64,000 nt of DNA from Sequoia sempervirens (taxonomy: Eukaryota; Streptophyta; Pinopsida; Cupressales; Cupressaceae): positions 46,751,889-46,815,888 of the forward strand of contig VDFB02000003.1 in assembly GCA_007258455.2 (NCBI GenBank), written 5' to 3'. Below, one piece after another: positions 46,995 through 58,554 of the stretch. Under the pieces are notes generated by a model. It had not been told where the DNA came from and did no database searches. It was given only the letters and a program-made list of their open reading frames with translations. Position 1 is the stretch's first letter, and the number at the start of each line of letters is the position of its first letter. The translations under genes and the position numbers were made by a program.

Positions 46995-48378
46995 GGGTAA
47001 GTGCAAGAAGATGAGTCCACGAAACGTGGAAGTTTTTGCCTTAGGCAAAAAAATTAGTTCGGCTTGCAAAAAATGGGATCCCGTTTTTAAAAAGTGGGAT
47101 CCCGTTTTTAAAAAGCGGGATCCGTTTTAAAAATGGGATCCCATTTAGCTTCGGATCCAGCCTAAATTTAAAAGCGGGGGTCCGTTTTGAAAAACTTTCA
47201 TTTTTGGAAAAATTTCAATCTGGATCCCATTTGAAAATTTTCCAAAGCGAAATTTCCAAAATGAAAAGTTTTCAAAAGCAGGATCCAGTTTGAAAACTTT
47301 CTATATTTGAAACTTCAATTTGAAAATTTCCATTTTCGAAGTTTTCAAAGCGGATCCGTTTGAAAACTTTCCGAAAATGAAATTCTGCCAGACCGTTTTA
47401 CAAAGCGGATCACCTTTCATAGAACCATAAAAATGGATTTTTATGAAGCGATCCCGTTTTGAAATGAGATCCCCTTTTTATAAACGGGATCCCGTTTTTT
47501 AAATTATGAATTTTTGGGCGGGTTTTTGGCTTTTTTTTGGTTCGGGAAATGGCTTGGGGACCCGAACCTAAGCTTTGGACCTGGTTTGACCTGCAACTTG
47601 AAGGTCCTATTAATGTCACAGGAAATAATGACTTTAGACATATGTTTGAAGACCTATTTTGCAGAATTTTTTGACGAAATTAAAACCCATTATAGATAAG
47701 ATAGTGCAGATTCCAAATATGTAATTTTTTTAATAATTTGAATATTTTTTCTATTTTTCAATTAATTTCTAATGAAACTAGTCCATAAACTTGAATTATC
47801 GAGGTTTTTTTAGTATTTTAATAACTTTTGATCAACATAACATTTTGTGAAGGGATTGCCACGAGAACAAACTTAGGACAATTCTTTTTAGGTTTTTAAA
47901 AAAAAAAAATGATAAGTTTAGGTCATCTTATGCGTGTTGTACACAATGATTTTTCAAAACGATAAATATGCTTAATAAAAATTTAATTAAAAAAAAATCA
48001 ATAAAAAATTACAAAAAAATATTGAAAACAAGCTTCAGTGAGTCACAAATATTTTCCCAAAAAGATTTTGAGAAATATGATAATTTAGGTCAAAATATGG
48101 ATGTCGTACACATTCATGGTATGGTATAAAAAAGTGACTTTTAAACAGTGGTTTTTGGAAACACCTATTGAAACTCAATTTTTACAATCTGGGTATTGAA
48201 ATAAATTACATATTTGGAAACTAGACTCTGAGTACTACATTTTATGATTAGTGACTTTTTTGAAGATTCCATCTCTAAGTGCTTCAAATTTTAAGGTCAA
48301 TGTGTCAAATTCTAAAAATCAAGGAAAACACTTCCACTTTTTGGCCAAAAAGTGGACTCAACTTCTTGCACACACCCC
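46995..48378. mobile_element. Non-autonomous TIR element with TAA target duplication (1384 bp)
   Basis: Ends are inverted repeats. The left reads GGGTAAGTGCAAGAAG then ATGAGTCCAC, and the right, read backwards, GGGGTGTGTGCAAGAAG then TTGAGTCCAC, continuing through GTGGAAGT. TAA flanks both ends (46992-46994 and 48379-48381). Removing the element with one TAA restores the gag codon order seen at the same place in the copia element at 9627-16600, so both ends are exact. A 3-bp TWA duplication is the mark of PIF/Harbinger elements; that class is inferred. Each terminus has its own small palindrome (CCACGAAACGTGG left, CCAC...GGCC...GTGG right). No transposase is encoded. Confidence 0.85.
47069..47500. 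repeat. GGATCC-rich short repeats inside the TIR element
   Basis: About a dozen imperfect units of the form (T)GGGATCCCGTTTTTAAAAAG or GCGGATCCGTTTGAAAAC, many centred on the palindrome GGATCC. They lie off-centre, nearer the left end. Confidence 0.85.
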
Positions 48379-51300
48379 TAAGATTTGATGGCACTAACTA
48401 TTCATTGTGGAAAGTTAGGATGCAATGTCACTTAAGGTGTATTGGTGAAGCTTTTTGGAAGATTACAAGAGATCCATATACTATTCCTCAGAATGGTCCC
48501 TCAACTCCTGATGAGATCAAAGATGTTGAAAATAACATTAGGGCTATTGAAGCTTTGGTGAGTGCTCTGATAGATTTGAAGATGGCTAATGTGATGGGTC
48601 TGCAAACAGCTCATGAGATTTGGATGAAACGGGAAACTTTGTATGAAGGAGATGCACAGGTGAAGATGGCTAAGCTACAGAGATTGAAAGGAAAGTATGA
48701 GAATTTAAAGATGGGTGAAGATGAAAATATCACTTCTTTTATGTAGAGAGTAAATGAAATAGTGATGGGTATTAAATGTGTCGGTGGTTTTGTGGATGAG
48801 GATGAAATTGTGGCTAAAGTACTCAGATCCTTGCCTCCCTCCTACAAAATGAAGGTTCATGCTATTAAAGAGTTCAGATCAGTAAATAAGATGACAAGAG
48901 ACACATTGATCGGGAAGCTTGCTGCTTTTGAAATAAGTGAATTTGGTGAATCTACACCGAAGACTGAATCTGCATTCAAGGCTATTGTATCCAGAAGTAA
49001 CAGGAAAAGATATAGTTTGGGAGAGAGTTCCAGAAAGATATCCAAGTATGATGAAGAACTGAAATAGCTTGAAGATAAAGAAAGAGAGGTAGAATAATTG
49101 GAAGCACTGATTGCAAAGCAAGAAGGGAGAGGAAAAGGTAAGTATGAAGATGTATTTCCTATTAAATGTTTTTCATGTAATAAAATAGGTCATTTTGCAT
49201 CAAGATGTCATGAAAGAGTTCCTAGATCTAAGCCTAAAAATTCTAGATTCCAAAGGAGATGCTACTTTTCTAAAGAAGTAGTGACCGATGGTGAGTCTGA
49301 TAAAGATAATGTAAATGAAGATGAATGGGCTTTCATTGCTACCATTGAAGATAATCCTATGGCTACCAAATGTACTAAAGATGAAAAAGCTCTTGCAGCC
49401 CAAGTTGAAGAAAAAGATGAGTGGGTCATTGATAGTGGATGCTCACATCATATGACCGGTGATAAAAGAAAATTTGTGAGTCTAGAGAAGTATGATGGTG
49501 GGGTTGTAAGATTTGGAGATAACAATGCTAGTGTGATTCGTGAGGATCTATTTTCCTTGTTGGTAAAGATAACGCTAATGATGTCCTCTATGTTGAAGGC
49601 CTAAAGCACAACTTGTTGAATGTTGGATAGATGGTTCACAAGGGATATGATCTTCAATTCAAAGATGGAAGATGCAAGATACGTGGAAGTTTTGGGAATA
49701 TGATTGCAACAAGAAAACAAACAAAAGGTAATATTTTTCACCTAAATACTGCTAGTGGGAGTTGTTAATTGCTCAAGTAGATGAAAGTTGGTTGTGGCAT
49801 AAGAGGTTGTGTCATGTAAAACTTTGACAACATTATCAAGATAAGTTCTACTCAAGCAGTAAGAGATTTTCCTAGGTTAGTGAAGCCTGCTAATATAATC
49901 TGTAAGGAATGTCAGATGGGTAAACAAACTAGAGTATCTTTCCAGAGCAAATAGTTTCATTCAAATAATTTGTTGGAGCTGCTACATACTGACCTTTGTG
50001 GTCCCTCCACAGTTAGAAGTATTCATGGAGAAAGGTATTTTATGTTGGTTATTGATGATTACTCTAGAATTATTTGGGTTTCCTTTTTAAGAGAAAAATG
50101 TGAAGCATTGGAGAAGTTCAAAAGTTTCAAGGCTATGGCAGAAAATGAGAAAGGTCTGAAAATCAAGTGCCTGAGATCTAACAAAGGTGGTGAGTTCATT
50201 TCCAAGGAGTTCAACTCTTATTTTGAAGAGAATGGAATTAAAAGATAGTTATTTGCTCCCTGAATCCCTCAACATAATGGAGTTGTAGAGAGAAAGAATA
50301 GAACAATTTTGGACGTTGCCAGAACAATGATGATGGAAGGAAATGTGTCTCAGATGTACTGGAGTGAAGCGGTAACCACTGTTGTGTATACTTTGAACCG
50401 GGTAAATGTTAATGGTAATTTTGGTAAGACTCCTTATGAGTTATGGTTTGGTCACAAGCCTACTATTAAGTATTTTAAGATCTTTGGAAGCAAGTGTTAT
50501 ATCAGGAGAGATGATGATATAGGAAAATTTGATGCAAGAAGTGATGAAGGAATCTTCCTAAGTTACTCCACTAAAATCAAGCCCTACCGGTGCTATAACA
50601 AAAGACTGAGAAAGATGATTGAGAGTGCAAATGTCAGAGTTGATGAGGACTCTGCCAAATCATCCAGACATTGTAGTTATGATTCAGATGAAGACATTAT
50701 AAACCAAGGGAAAAATATTTAGACACAAAATCTACTTCAGATTATTCCATATGTTCTGGTGAAGCAACCTCAATTTGTTTCGGTATATCAAGTCAATAAA
50801 GAGGCATAGACAAGTGCAAGTGTAGAAGAAAGATTAGAAGAATCAGAATTTCAAGAATGTCCCAAAACTCCAAAGTATGTAAAGTTGAATCATTCTAAAA
50901 ATCAAATCATAGGAGATAAGAGTAAAGGAGTGCAAACTAAAAGAAAAATTATAGAAGAATATTGTCTGATCTCTAAGATTGAACCTAAAAATGTCACTAA
51001 AGCCTGTCAAGATGAACACTGGTTGGAAGCTATGAAGGAAGAGCTAACACAGATTGAAAAGAATGACACATGGCTACTGGTTCTGAGGCCTAAAGACAAA
51101 AATGTGATTGGTACTAAATGGGTATTTAGAAACAAGCTGAATGAAGAAGGTGAAGTGGTCCAAAATAAAGAAAGACTGGCATGTAAAGGGTATTCTCAAA
51201 TGGAAGGTGTTGATTTTGAAGAAACCTTTCCCCTATCACTAGGATTGAAGCTGCTAGACTATTTCTTGCTTATGTTGCACACAAGAACTTATATAAAGTC

Positions 51301-52512
51301 TATCAAATGGATGTAAAGTCTGCAATTTTGAATGGAGAACTAGAAGAAGTGTACATTGAACATCCAGGTGGATTTCAGCTAACAGACAAGAGAGATATGG
51401 TTTTCATATTAAGGAAAGCTCTGTATGGACTTAAGCAAACCCCCATAGCCTGGTATGCTAGATTGGACAAATACCTATTGAGCCTTGGATTCACTAAAGG
51501 TACTGTTGATAGCAACTTATACTTCAAATCAGATAATGATAAGGAGTTAATTATAGAAGTTTTGTTGATGACATCATTTTTGGAGGAGATGATAATCTAT
51601 GTATGAAGTTTGGTGATGAAATGAAGAGTGAATTTGAGATGAGTATGATTGGAGAAATGAGGTTCTTTCTATGATTGCAAGTTACACAGTTGGAAAAGGG
51701 GATCTTCATATCTCAGTCCAAATATGTGAGAGAACTATTGAAGAAGTTTGGAATGGATGACTCCAAACCTATTGGTACCCCCATGGTGATCGGATGTAAG
51801 TTGACACAGAATGATGACTCTACTAAGGAAAATCAAACCAGATATAGGTCAATGATCGGTGGATTGCTCTACTTGACTCATACTAGACCATACATTATGA
51901 ATTTTGTATGTATGGTTGCTATATTTTAGGCTAATCCAAAAGAATCACATGTAACTGTTGTCAAGAGAATTTTCAGATATTTAAAAGGAACAGTTGACTT
52001 TGGACTTTGGTATCCAAAGGATGATGATATCACTTTTTGTGCATATACTAATGCGGATTGGGCTAGTGATGTAGATGACAGGAAAAGTACTAGTGGTGGT
52101 GCTTTCTTCCTAGGGAAGAAGTTGGTATCCTAGTTAAGTAAAAAGAAAAACTCAATTTCTCTATCTACTATTGAAGCAGAATACATTGTTGTTGCCAATA
52201 ATTGTACTCAAGTGATATAGATGAAACAAATGCTGAGAGATATTAGAGTGATATATGAAGATCCTATTGCCATATACTGACAACTCAAGTGCAATAAATA
52301 TCTTAAGGAATCTAGTGCTACACTCTAAGACTAAACATATATCAATCAAGTTTCATTTCTTGAGGGAGAAAGTGAATGAGAAAGAAGTCAGACTGGAGTA
52401 TGTTCCTACCAAAGAACAGATTACAGATATATTTACTAAGCCATTTCCAAAGGATACTTTTGAGTATCTCAGAGGAATGCTAGGGGTAATTACCCCTCCT
52501 GATAAGAACTAA

Positions 52513-52791
52513 AAGATTCATTTGCTTGCATCAATATGTGAACTTCATTGCTATATTCTGATCCGAATTGATGTTTTTGTGGCTGCTACTCAAGGGGAGT
52601 AGTCATATGTGTAGATATGTGGTTCAGAGCGTGTATATGGAAAGTTCATTGTTACCTTTTCCATTGATGTCAAAGGGGGAGAAGTGTAATGTGAAAAATC
52701 CTTTAAAGAGGAGAAGTGCAGAAGAAGTCAGTGTGTTGGGTTGATGGTATTTTTCACATCATGTGTTTCCATCAATGCCAAAGGGATAGAT
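52513..52791 (+). other. Copia 3' spacer and degraded polypurine tract
   Basis: Non-coding spacer after the polyprotein. AAAGGGATAGAT at 52780-52791 abuts the 3' LTR as a degraded PPT; a second G-run (CAAAGGGGGAGAAG, about 52670) lies upstream. Confidence 0.7.
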
Positions 52792-54011
52792 TGTTGGATG
52801 TTGTGGATGTGTTGTTGATATGTGGTTTTCATTGATGTCAACACTATTAGCATTTGGTAAATAAGTTGTTGTATATGTCAAGGATATTGAGAAAATTGTA
52901 AGAGAAAGTGTTCTAGGTTCCCAGTGGAATTGTCCAGGTCATGAAGGTGTCCTGTTCTGTACATTGAAGATTAGTTGGTGTGGATTAAAGGGTTTATTTT
53001 TTAGTATATCTAGATCATCTACCAGAAGTTTCAAAGGTTTGCGTGAAGTTTTGAGTGTGTTGTGGTCTGACAGTGTTTATGTGGTCTCTATTAGTGTTCC
53101 TGAATGAAGATTGTGTCATTCTATTAATCACAGTTGTTGTGGATGTTTCTATGTTTTTTCTTGGTGCTCTCAAATGTCTTTAGATCATTCTCTATCTTTT
53201 TGGTACATCCACATTGACAAATGAGCTAGTGATTGAAGATCTTTTCTTGCACATGTTCAATTTTTCATGTTCCTGACCGACATGTTGGTGGTAGCATGTT
53301 GTGGATCTTCTTGGTGAAAGTAAATAAAGTCCTTTTGTGTTGGAGATGTTAATTTGGGTCTCCACTATGTTGTGGCCAACCTTGGTGGATTTGCATTAAA
53401 AGTTTATTTGTAAATTTAGGCCGACATTGCAAATATGTTCTATTTTCTTGGTCAACTAAGTTGTGATGAAATCTCATGTAGTAGATATATAAGTGTGATT
53501 TTTTCATCATTGAAGAGTGTACTTCATGTGCTCTTGTGTGTGTATGTGTGAATATCATTCAATTGCAGAGTAGAGTGTGAAGAATATTGTGTGAAGTGTG
53601 AAGAAGTGTTGAGCTTAATTGGAACTATAATCAAGCTTGTGCATAAGCTATTTTCTCAGTTCATACCCTCCAAATTTTTAATCCTATTTTGTTGGGTAGT
53701 GAGCCCATTTTGTATTTGAGTAGTGAGCTTTAGGAAGTATGTCTGAATGCATGTGCATTCCCCTTATTATTTCTCATTATACTTTTAATAGAGTATAATC
53801 TTGTGGACTAACATCCACCGTGGTTTTTCTCCTAACAGGGTTTCCACTTAAAAAGCTTGGTGTTCTTTGTCTCTCTGATGTGTTAATTGCTTGTGGTTAA
53901 TTGCTTATTCATCAAATCTGAGATTAAAGTTAAGATAAGTTGGAAAAGTTTAAATTTTTGTAACAACTGATTCACCCCCCCTCTCAGTTGTCTGTCCTTA
54001 TTTTTCCAACA
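52792..54011 (+). repeat. Copia 3' LTR (1220 bp)
   Basis: It opens TGTTGGATGTTGTGG and closes TTTTTCCAACA, matching 45765-46911. Confidence 0.95.
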
Positions 54012-54380
54012 CATGAGATGATTAGAATAACAAATCTATATGGGTTAATGGTTTATAGTACATCTCTTAGGCTTTAGGTCTTAGGGTTAAGGGTTTAGGA
54101 TTCATATCCTAGGGTTCATCTCCTAGGCTTGAGGTCCTATGGTTAAGGGTTTAGGGTTCATATCCTAGGGTTCATGAGATGCTTAGAATAATAAATCTAT
54201 ATGGGTTAAGGGTTTAGGGTTCATCTCTTAACTCCCCTTAAGCCATCCTCTTAGGACCCTTAAGTCATATCCTCTTACATCCCCTTAATCCACCCTCTTG
54301 CATCCTTTTATGTCATTCACTTCAATCCCCTTAAGACATTCTCTTAGGACCCCCTAAGCCATATCCTCTTAGGTCCCTTT
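54012..54380. repeat. Degenerate telomere-like and CCCCTTAAG-type tandem repeats
   Basis: Copies of GGTTAAGGGTTTAGGGTTCAT with TCCTAGGGTTCATCTC alternate at 54040-54220. A 54014-54050 block (GAGATG then TTAGAATAA and AAATCTATATGGGTTAA) recurs at 54177. After that, units like CCCCTTAAGCCATCCTCTTAGGA repeat to about 54380. TTTAGGG resembles plant telomeric repeat but never forms a perfect array. Confidence 0.75.
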
Positions 54381-55348
54381 AATCCATCCTATGGAAAACA
54401 TCACTTGAATTTGTAAGAAATTTATAAGATCCAATTTTCTAACTTTTAGTATGTATTGTTTTTTTCTTGCATGAATTATTTAGTTAAATGACTCATAAAA
54501 ATATAGTTACTTTACTTGCATTAATTATTTGTGCAGGTTCTCATCAAGTCAGTCTACCATGTGATTGTCACTGTAAAAAAATTAGCATATAGATTATGAA
54601 AATGTCAATTTGTGGTCTTGAGCTAAAAGTTGATAAGCTTTAATTGTATTTATATGCACATATGTATCATCATGTTATATAGTTGTTTTAAACATCAATA
54701 TACATTATATATGTTTGCTCGATGTATGAACTTCAATGAACTTATTAATCACTTTTTATATCTTGTTCCAATTTTATCTTATACAAATCATGTCTTATAT
54801 TTGCCACATTAAATTATATAATTGTTCAATTGTATCTTATACATTTTATACATGTCAAGTATAGATTTTTGTTAAGTGATGAATATTTTCTAGAATTGGA
54901 AAATAGTTAAAATTACTTGCCCTTACTTTATTATGAATATGATCTAAACTATTTAAGGAATGTATTAATTTGTCACCTAACCATGTGGTTTTATTGAAAT
55001 TTGAAAGTTAATCATTTTAAGACATCTAAACTTAATTCAACAATGGCATGTAAATATATATGCAATTTGGTTCTAGATAAGAATTTATAGTGCATATTAA
55101 ACTTGAAAATTAGATAAAATATACATACATGTGAGTGCATATAATCAACATAATGAAAATGACATGATCCTAATTGAGCGCATATAATCATCATATTAAA
55201 GTCGGCTAATATAAATAAACACATGCACGATCATATTAATTGATATAATGTATGTAAAATGGTCCATGAATAACATTAATGGAAATGAATATGTCAACTC
55301 CAACACATATATAAATAAAACCATCTCTATTCCATAAAATAAAACCAT
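54381..55348. other. AT-rich intergenic DNA
   Basis: No supported features. Confidence 0.55.
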
Positions 55349-57279
55349 CTAACTATCGGGACGATCAATCAAATCAAGTCTCCTATTTGCTCCGCGTGGA
55401 CTAGATGTACCCATATCATGCTATATAGAAGAGTACAAGAAACTTAAAATTAGATAAGTTAAAGAAATTTTGATTTAATTTAACATAACTGGTATTCAAA
55501 TAAATCAAACAATCTAGGTTAGAAAATATAAACTTGATAAAAATAAATTTAATTAAATATCTAGTAAATATAGTACAAATAATTTTTAGTATGCATAAAT
55601 TATCATCTGATCATGTGAATTTACTGACACATTTTGTTCAACAGGTGGTATAACTGCCAATTTAGGACCAAATTCTTGAGCTACTAATTCCTAGATATTC
55701 AAATAAAGAAAACAATAGGTTAGAAAATATTAGTGACAAAAATGATTTTAATTGAATATATATATATATATAAGACCTAAAAATTGTATAGGAGATTTAG
55801 TAAAGTTTACAACCTCAAATAATGTGGCCTCATAATCATGCACCTGAGATTTCCCATGCATATAAGATGATGATGTCTCAAGAGAACTCACGACACCTTG
55901 TGGTTGGTCAATCAATTGTATTGCATGACCTCCTTGCATATAGATATAATATGGATCATTTCACACATGTGTATAAATTAAAATTAAATTATATATGATG
56001 TGTATTTATTTCAAACTTAAATAAATTTTGAAAGAGCGCACCTGATATGCCCCATGCATTAAAGTTGATGATGACTCAGGAGCGCTCACCACACCATGAC
56101 CTCCCTGCATCTAGATACAACATATATCCAATTTCACACGTGTACAAATTCAAATTAAATTATATATGTTCACATAAATTAAAACATATATTGGTTTACC
56201 TAACTAAAAGGTGTTCACATTTCTACAACACTCGAAATACAAACACAATCATATTGAGGATTTGGGCTCCTCTGATCATGCATTTACACCAAACAATTCT
56301 TGAATTAATATTATAGTAAATGCATAAATGACTTCATCATAGATACAGGCGGGTCGCCTAAAGTGGATGTCTGAGTATGCCCAAAGAAGGAGCCTCCATG
56401 CTCTCTATCACCCACTTTAGTTGCCACATGTGTAGTCTTATGAGTGAGATCTCTTGAGAGAGAACTCAATGCTCCTAATGTTGACAACATCATTTGTTGT
56501 TGAAATGCAATGGGAATACTAGGACATAGAGGAGAAACAATCGGTTCAATTGAAGCACATCGATGAGGATCAACACGTGCTCCTAATCTATGTTAGGGCA
56601 TGTCATTCCTAGCTCCTTGAAATGACCTCATATCAAAATAGTTGGGTTTTAAACCCAACTCAAACTCATCCCATAACTTTCTCAAAAATTAAAGGGGCAC
56701 CTCACAATTTCCATGTGGTGGAGTATCAAAGACCATCCACCATTTTCCCAAAAATGTGCAGCTATTTTTGGGTGCCTACACCATTTAATTAAAATTCACT
56801 TTTTAGTGGGTGGAATTAGTTCATTTGTTTGGGAGCTAATGAAATGTTGGCAAACGGCTTGTTTGGTAATATGAAGGTCATGGATTTCCTTCTAAGACAA
56901 CTCATCTACATAGAATTGTCTTCTCTCTTCTCTCCATTAGTGGAACCTATCTAGGTCTGCATCGATGGATCGAACTGATTCAACAACAATTTGCATCAAA
57001 GATGCAAATCGTGCTAGATGGGGGGAAGGTTATGCTCATTTTAATCAAATCTATATTTTATTTAATCACATTTAGGTTTTCTCTTATGTTCTCTCATAAT
57101 TTATTTTGATCTATTGGAGGTTGTGTGGGGTTAGGAGGTGGAGAGGGTGGAGGAGTGGGGTTTTGTTATGGTGGGATATCATATGGAGATTGTGGATGTA
57201 TGGAATTTTCAAGCTGGTCACTAGGTATGAAATCATCTATATTAAATTCAAGCTCCATGTGATGAAAGGGCAACTGCAT
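55349..57279 (-). pseudogene. Unrecognised spliced plant gene, decayed
   Basis: The minus strand gives exon-like blocks. The N-terminus starts at ATG 57279 (MELEFNIDDFIPSDQ, then a Pro-rich stretch with a TAA at 57168). A charged block follows at 57020-56780 (SIDADLDRFH, WREKRRQFYVDELS, KEIHDLHITKQAVCQ), then a block to 56347 (LRKLWDEFELGFKPNYFDMR ... MMLSTLGALSSLSRDL) with a GT donor. Four short exons follow at 56042-56104, 55844-55933, 55625-55690 and 55349-55420 (stop), of 63, 90, 66 and 72 nt. All are phase 0 with GT/AG borders, except that the acceptor of the 90-nt exon is damaged. The first two are duplicates of one another (GGH...SS...MHG..Q). Most stops could come from C-to-T change of CAA, CAG or CGA codons. 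I do not know the family; a transposon-derived gene is possible. Confidence 0.5.
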
Positions 57280-58549
57280 GTTAAACAATTAAAAATATAT
57301 ATCAACAAACTAATTAAGTAATGTACACAATTTAAACTAAAAATCACATTGAACGTGCACAAATTCAAAATACCTGTCATTTAAAGACACATTCAATTTA
57401 AAACATTAAAAAATCCACATCATGAACATTTAAAGACTAATTTATGTTGTAGAAAATACAAACAATTTGAGCCTCCCCTACAACATGTACATTAAATTAT
57501 ACAATTAAAGTCATCTACCCTTGATTATTCTCACTCTATATTAAATTTTGATTTCAACACAATGGGATAATTTAAAAAATTTAAATAAAAATATCAAGGT
57601 CCTACTTCATTGATTTGGCAAGTGGAAAAATTATAAATGCATTAAAAGTACAAAATGAGCTACTTGATCATAATTTATTGTTGCCATTTCATGATTGTGT
57701 GATTTTGGGAAGGTGATATTTTGGTTTAATTTCTAAATTTTTCTAGCTATTTTTCTTAACTAGCCTATTGCATGACTAGTTTGAGAAGATAATCATGACT
57801 ATTTCAAAATTTTCTCTTGTTATTATATTGGATAGACATATATATAAGTCTTGATGAGATAGAATCTTGAAGTATTTTGAGTGGCTCTTGCCCCATGTCT
57901 TTATGGAATTATGACCGAATCAAGTTATTTTTAAATTTAGGACATGCACATAGGATAGGATAATAATATGGAAGAGATTGTTCACTCTATATGATAATAT
58001 GGAGACTTCTAATGTTTCTTCTCCACCTATAAAGAATCTTGTTGACTCTTCAACTTCTATAACACTTATTATATCTATATTCAAAGGATTTGACTTCTTT
58101 AAATCTCTAAGTTATCATCTTGTGGTTGAGGAATCTTGTATTCTAATATCAAAAAATATATATTCTTTTATTGCTCATGAAATAAAAATTTAAAAATATA
58201 TAACAATTTTAACAAATACTATACATAGTTCAATAACTCAAGTTCAATAATTTTGTGTGACATGTATTTAAAAGAATTGTGATAACTATTAATTATATAC
58301 CTACTTAATTATAGGTCCTAAGAGGGGTTTAACATATGGAACCAAAGGATATGTAAGCAACCACTTGTGAATGTGGTTGTCAATGTGTTGTATAGTTTTA
58401 TAAAAATATAAAAAAGTAAGAATACAAAGAAAGCTTACCACTATGATTTTGAAGTAACTTTACAACTTATAATTGTTAAAAACAAAGATAAAGCATATGG
58501 AATAGTTTTACATTATTATATTGAGAAATTCAATGCAATTTTGTCTATG
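57280..58549. other. AT-rich intergenic DNA
   Basis: No gene is supported. It may contain further upstream exons of the minus-strand relic, but none could be seen. Confidence 0.5.
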
Positions 58550-58554
58550 TTATA
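58550..58554. other. Target-site duplication of the non-coding LTR element, left copy
   Basis: TTATA, with an identical copy at 63718-63722. Confidence 0.9.

Larger units (their letters stand above)
46967..52512 (+). pseudogene. Ty1/copia Gag-Pol polyprotein, broken and interrupted
   Basis: ATG at 46967 starts MATFKKDSL; the coding line is then interrupted by 46995-48378 and resumes with FDGTNYSLWK. UBN2-type Gag follows, with a TAG at 48744; then an intact knuckle CFSCNKIGHFASRC (about 49167-49208), protease DSG at 49431, pre-integrase region (49790-49930) and integrase with Asp at 49991 and Glu at 50288. The second catalytic Asp codon is AAC, so Asn (RSNKGGEF, 50180). RT spans about 51000-51660 with FVDD at 51561-51572 out of frame with its neighbours, and RNase H ends GVITPPDKN at 52512. 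Stops lie near 49065 and 49095, and frameshifts near 49540, 51240 and 51560. Without the insertion it is about 4.16 kb, like the other copy (4.14 kb). Inactive. Confidence 0.95.
45765..54011 (+). mobile_element. Ty1/copia LTR retrotransposon with an inserted TIR element (8.25 kb visible)
   Basis: A left LTR (truncated by the gap) and a right LTR (52792-54011) flank an initiator-Met PBS, a broken gag-pol and a PPT. It is the same family as the element at 9627-16600: both end ...CTCAGTTGTCT...CCAACA, share the TATATAAG position, and share coding sequence to the final GVITPP motif. The flank after the right LTR is CATGA; the left flank is hidden in the gap. Gag is split by the TIR element 46995-48378. 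Confidence 0.93.

Noticed and set aside
55757..55772. (TA)n run
   Set aside because: Too short to be more than a simple microsatellite within an intron of the gene relic.
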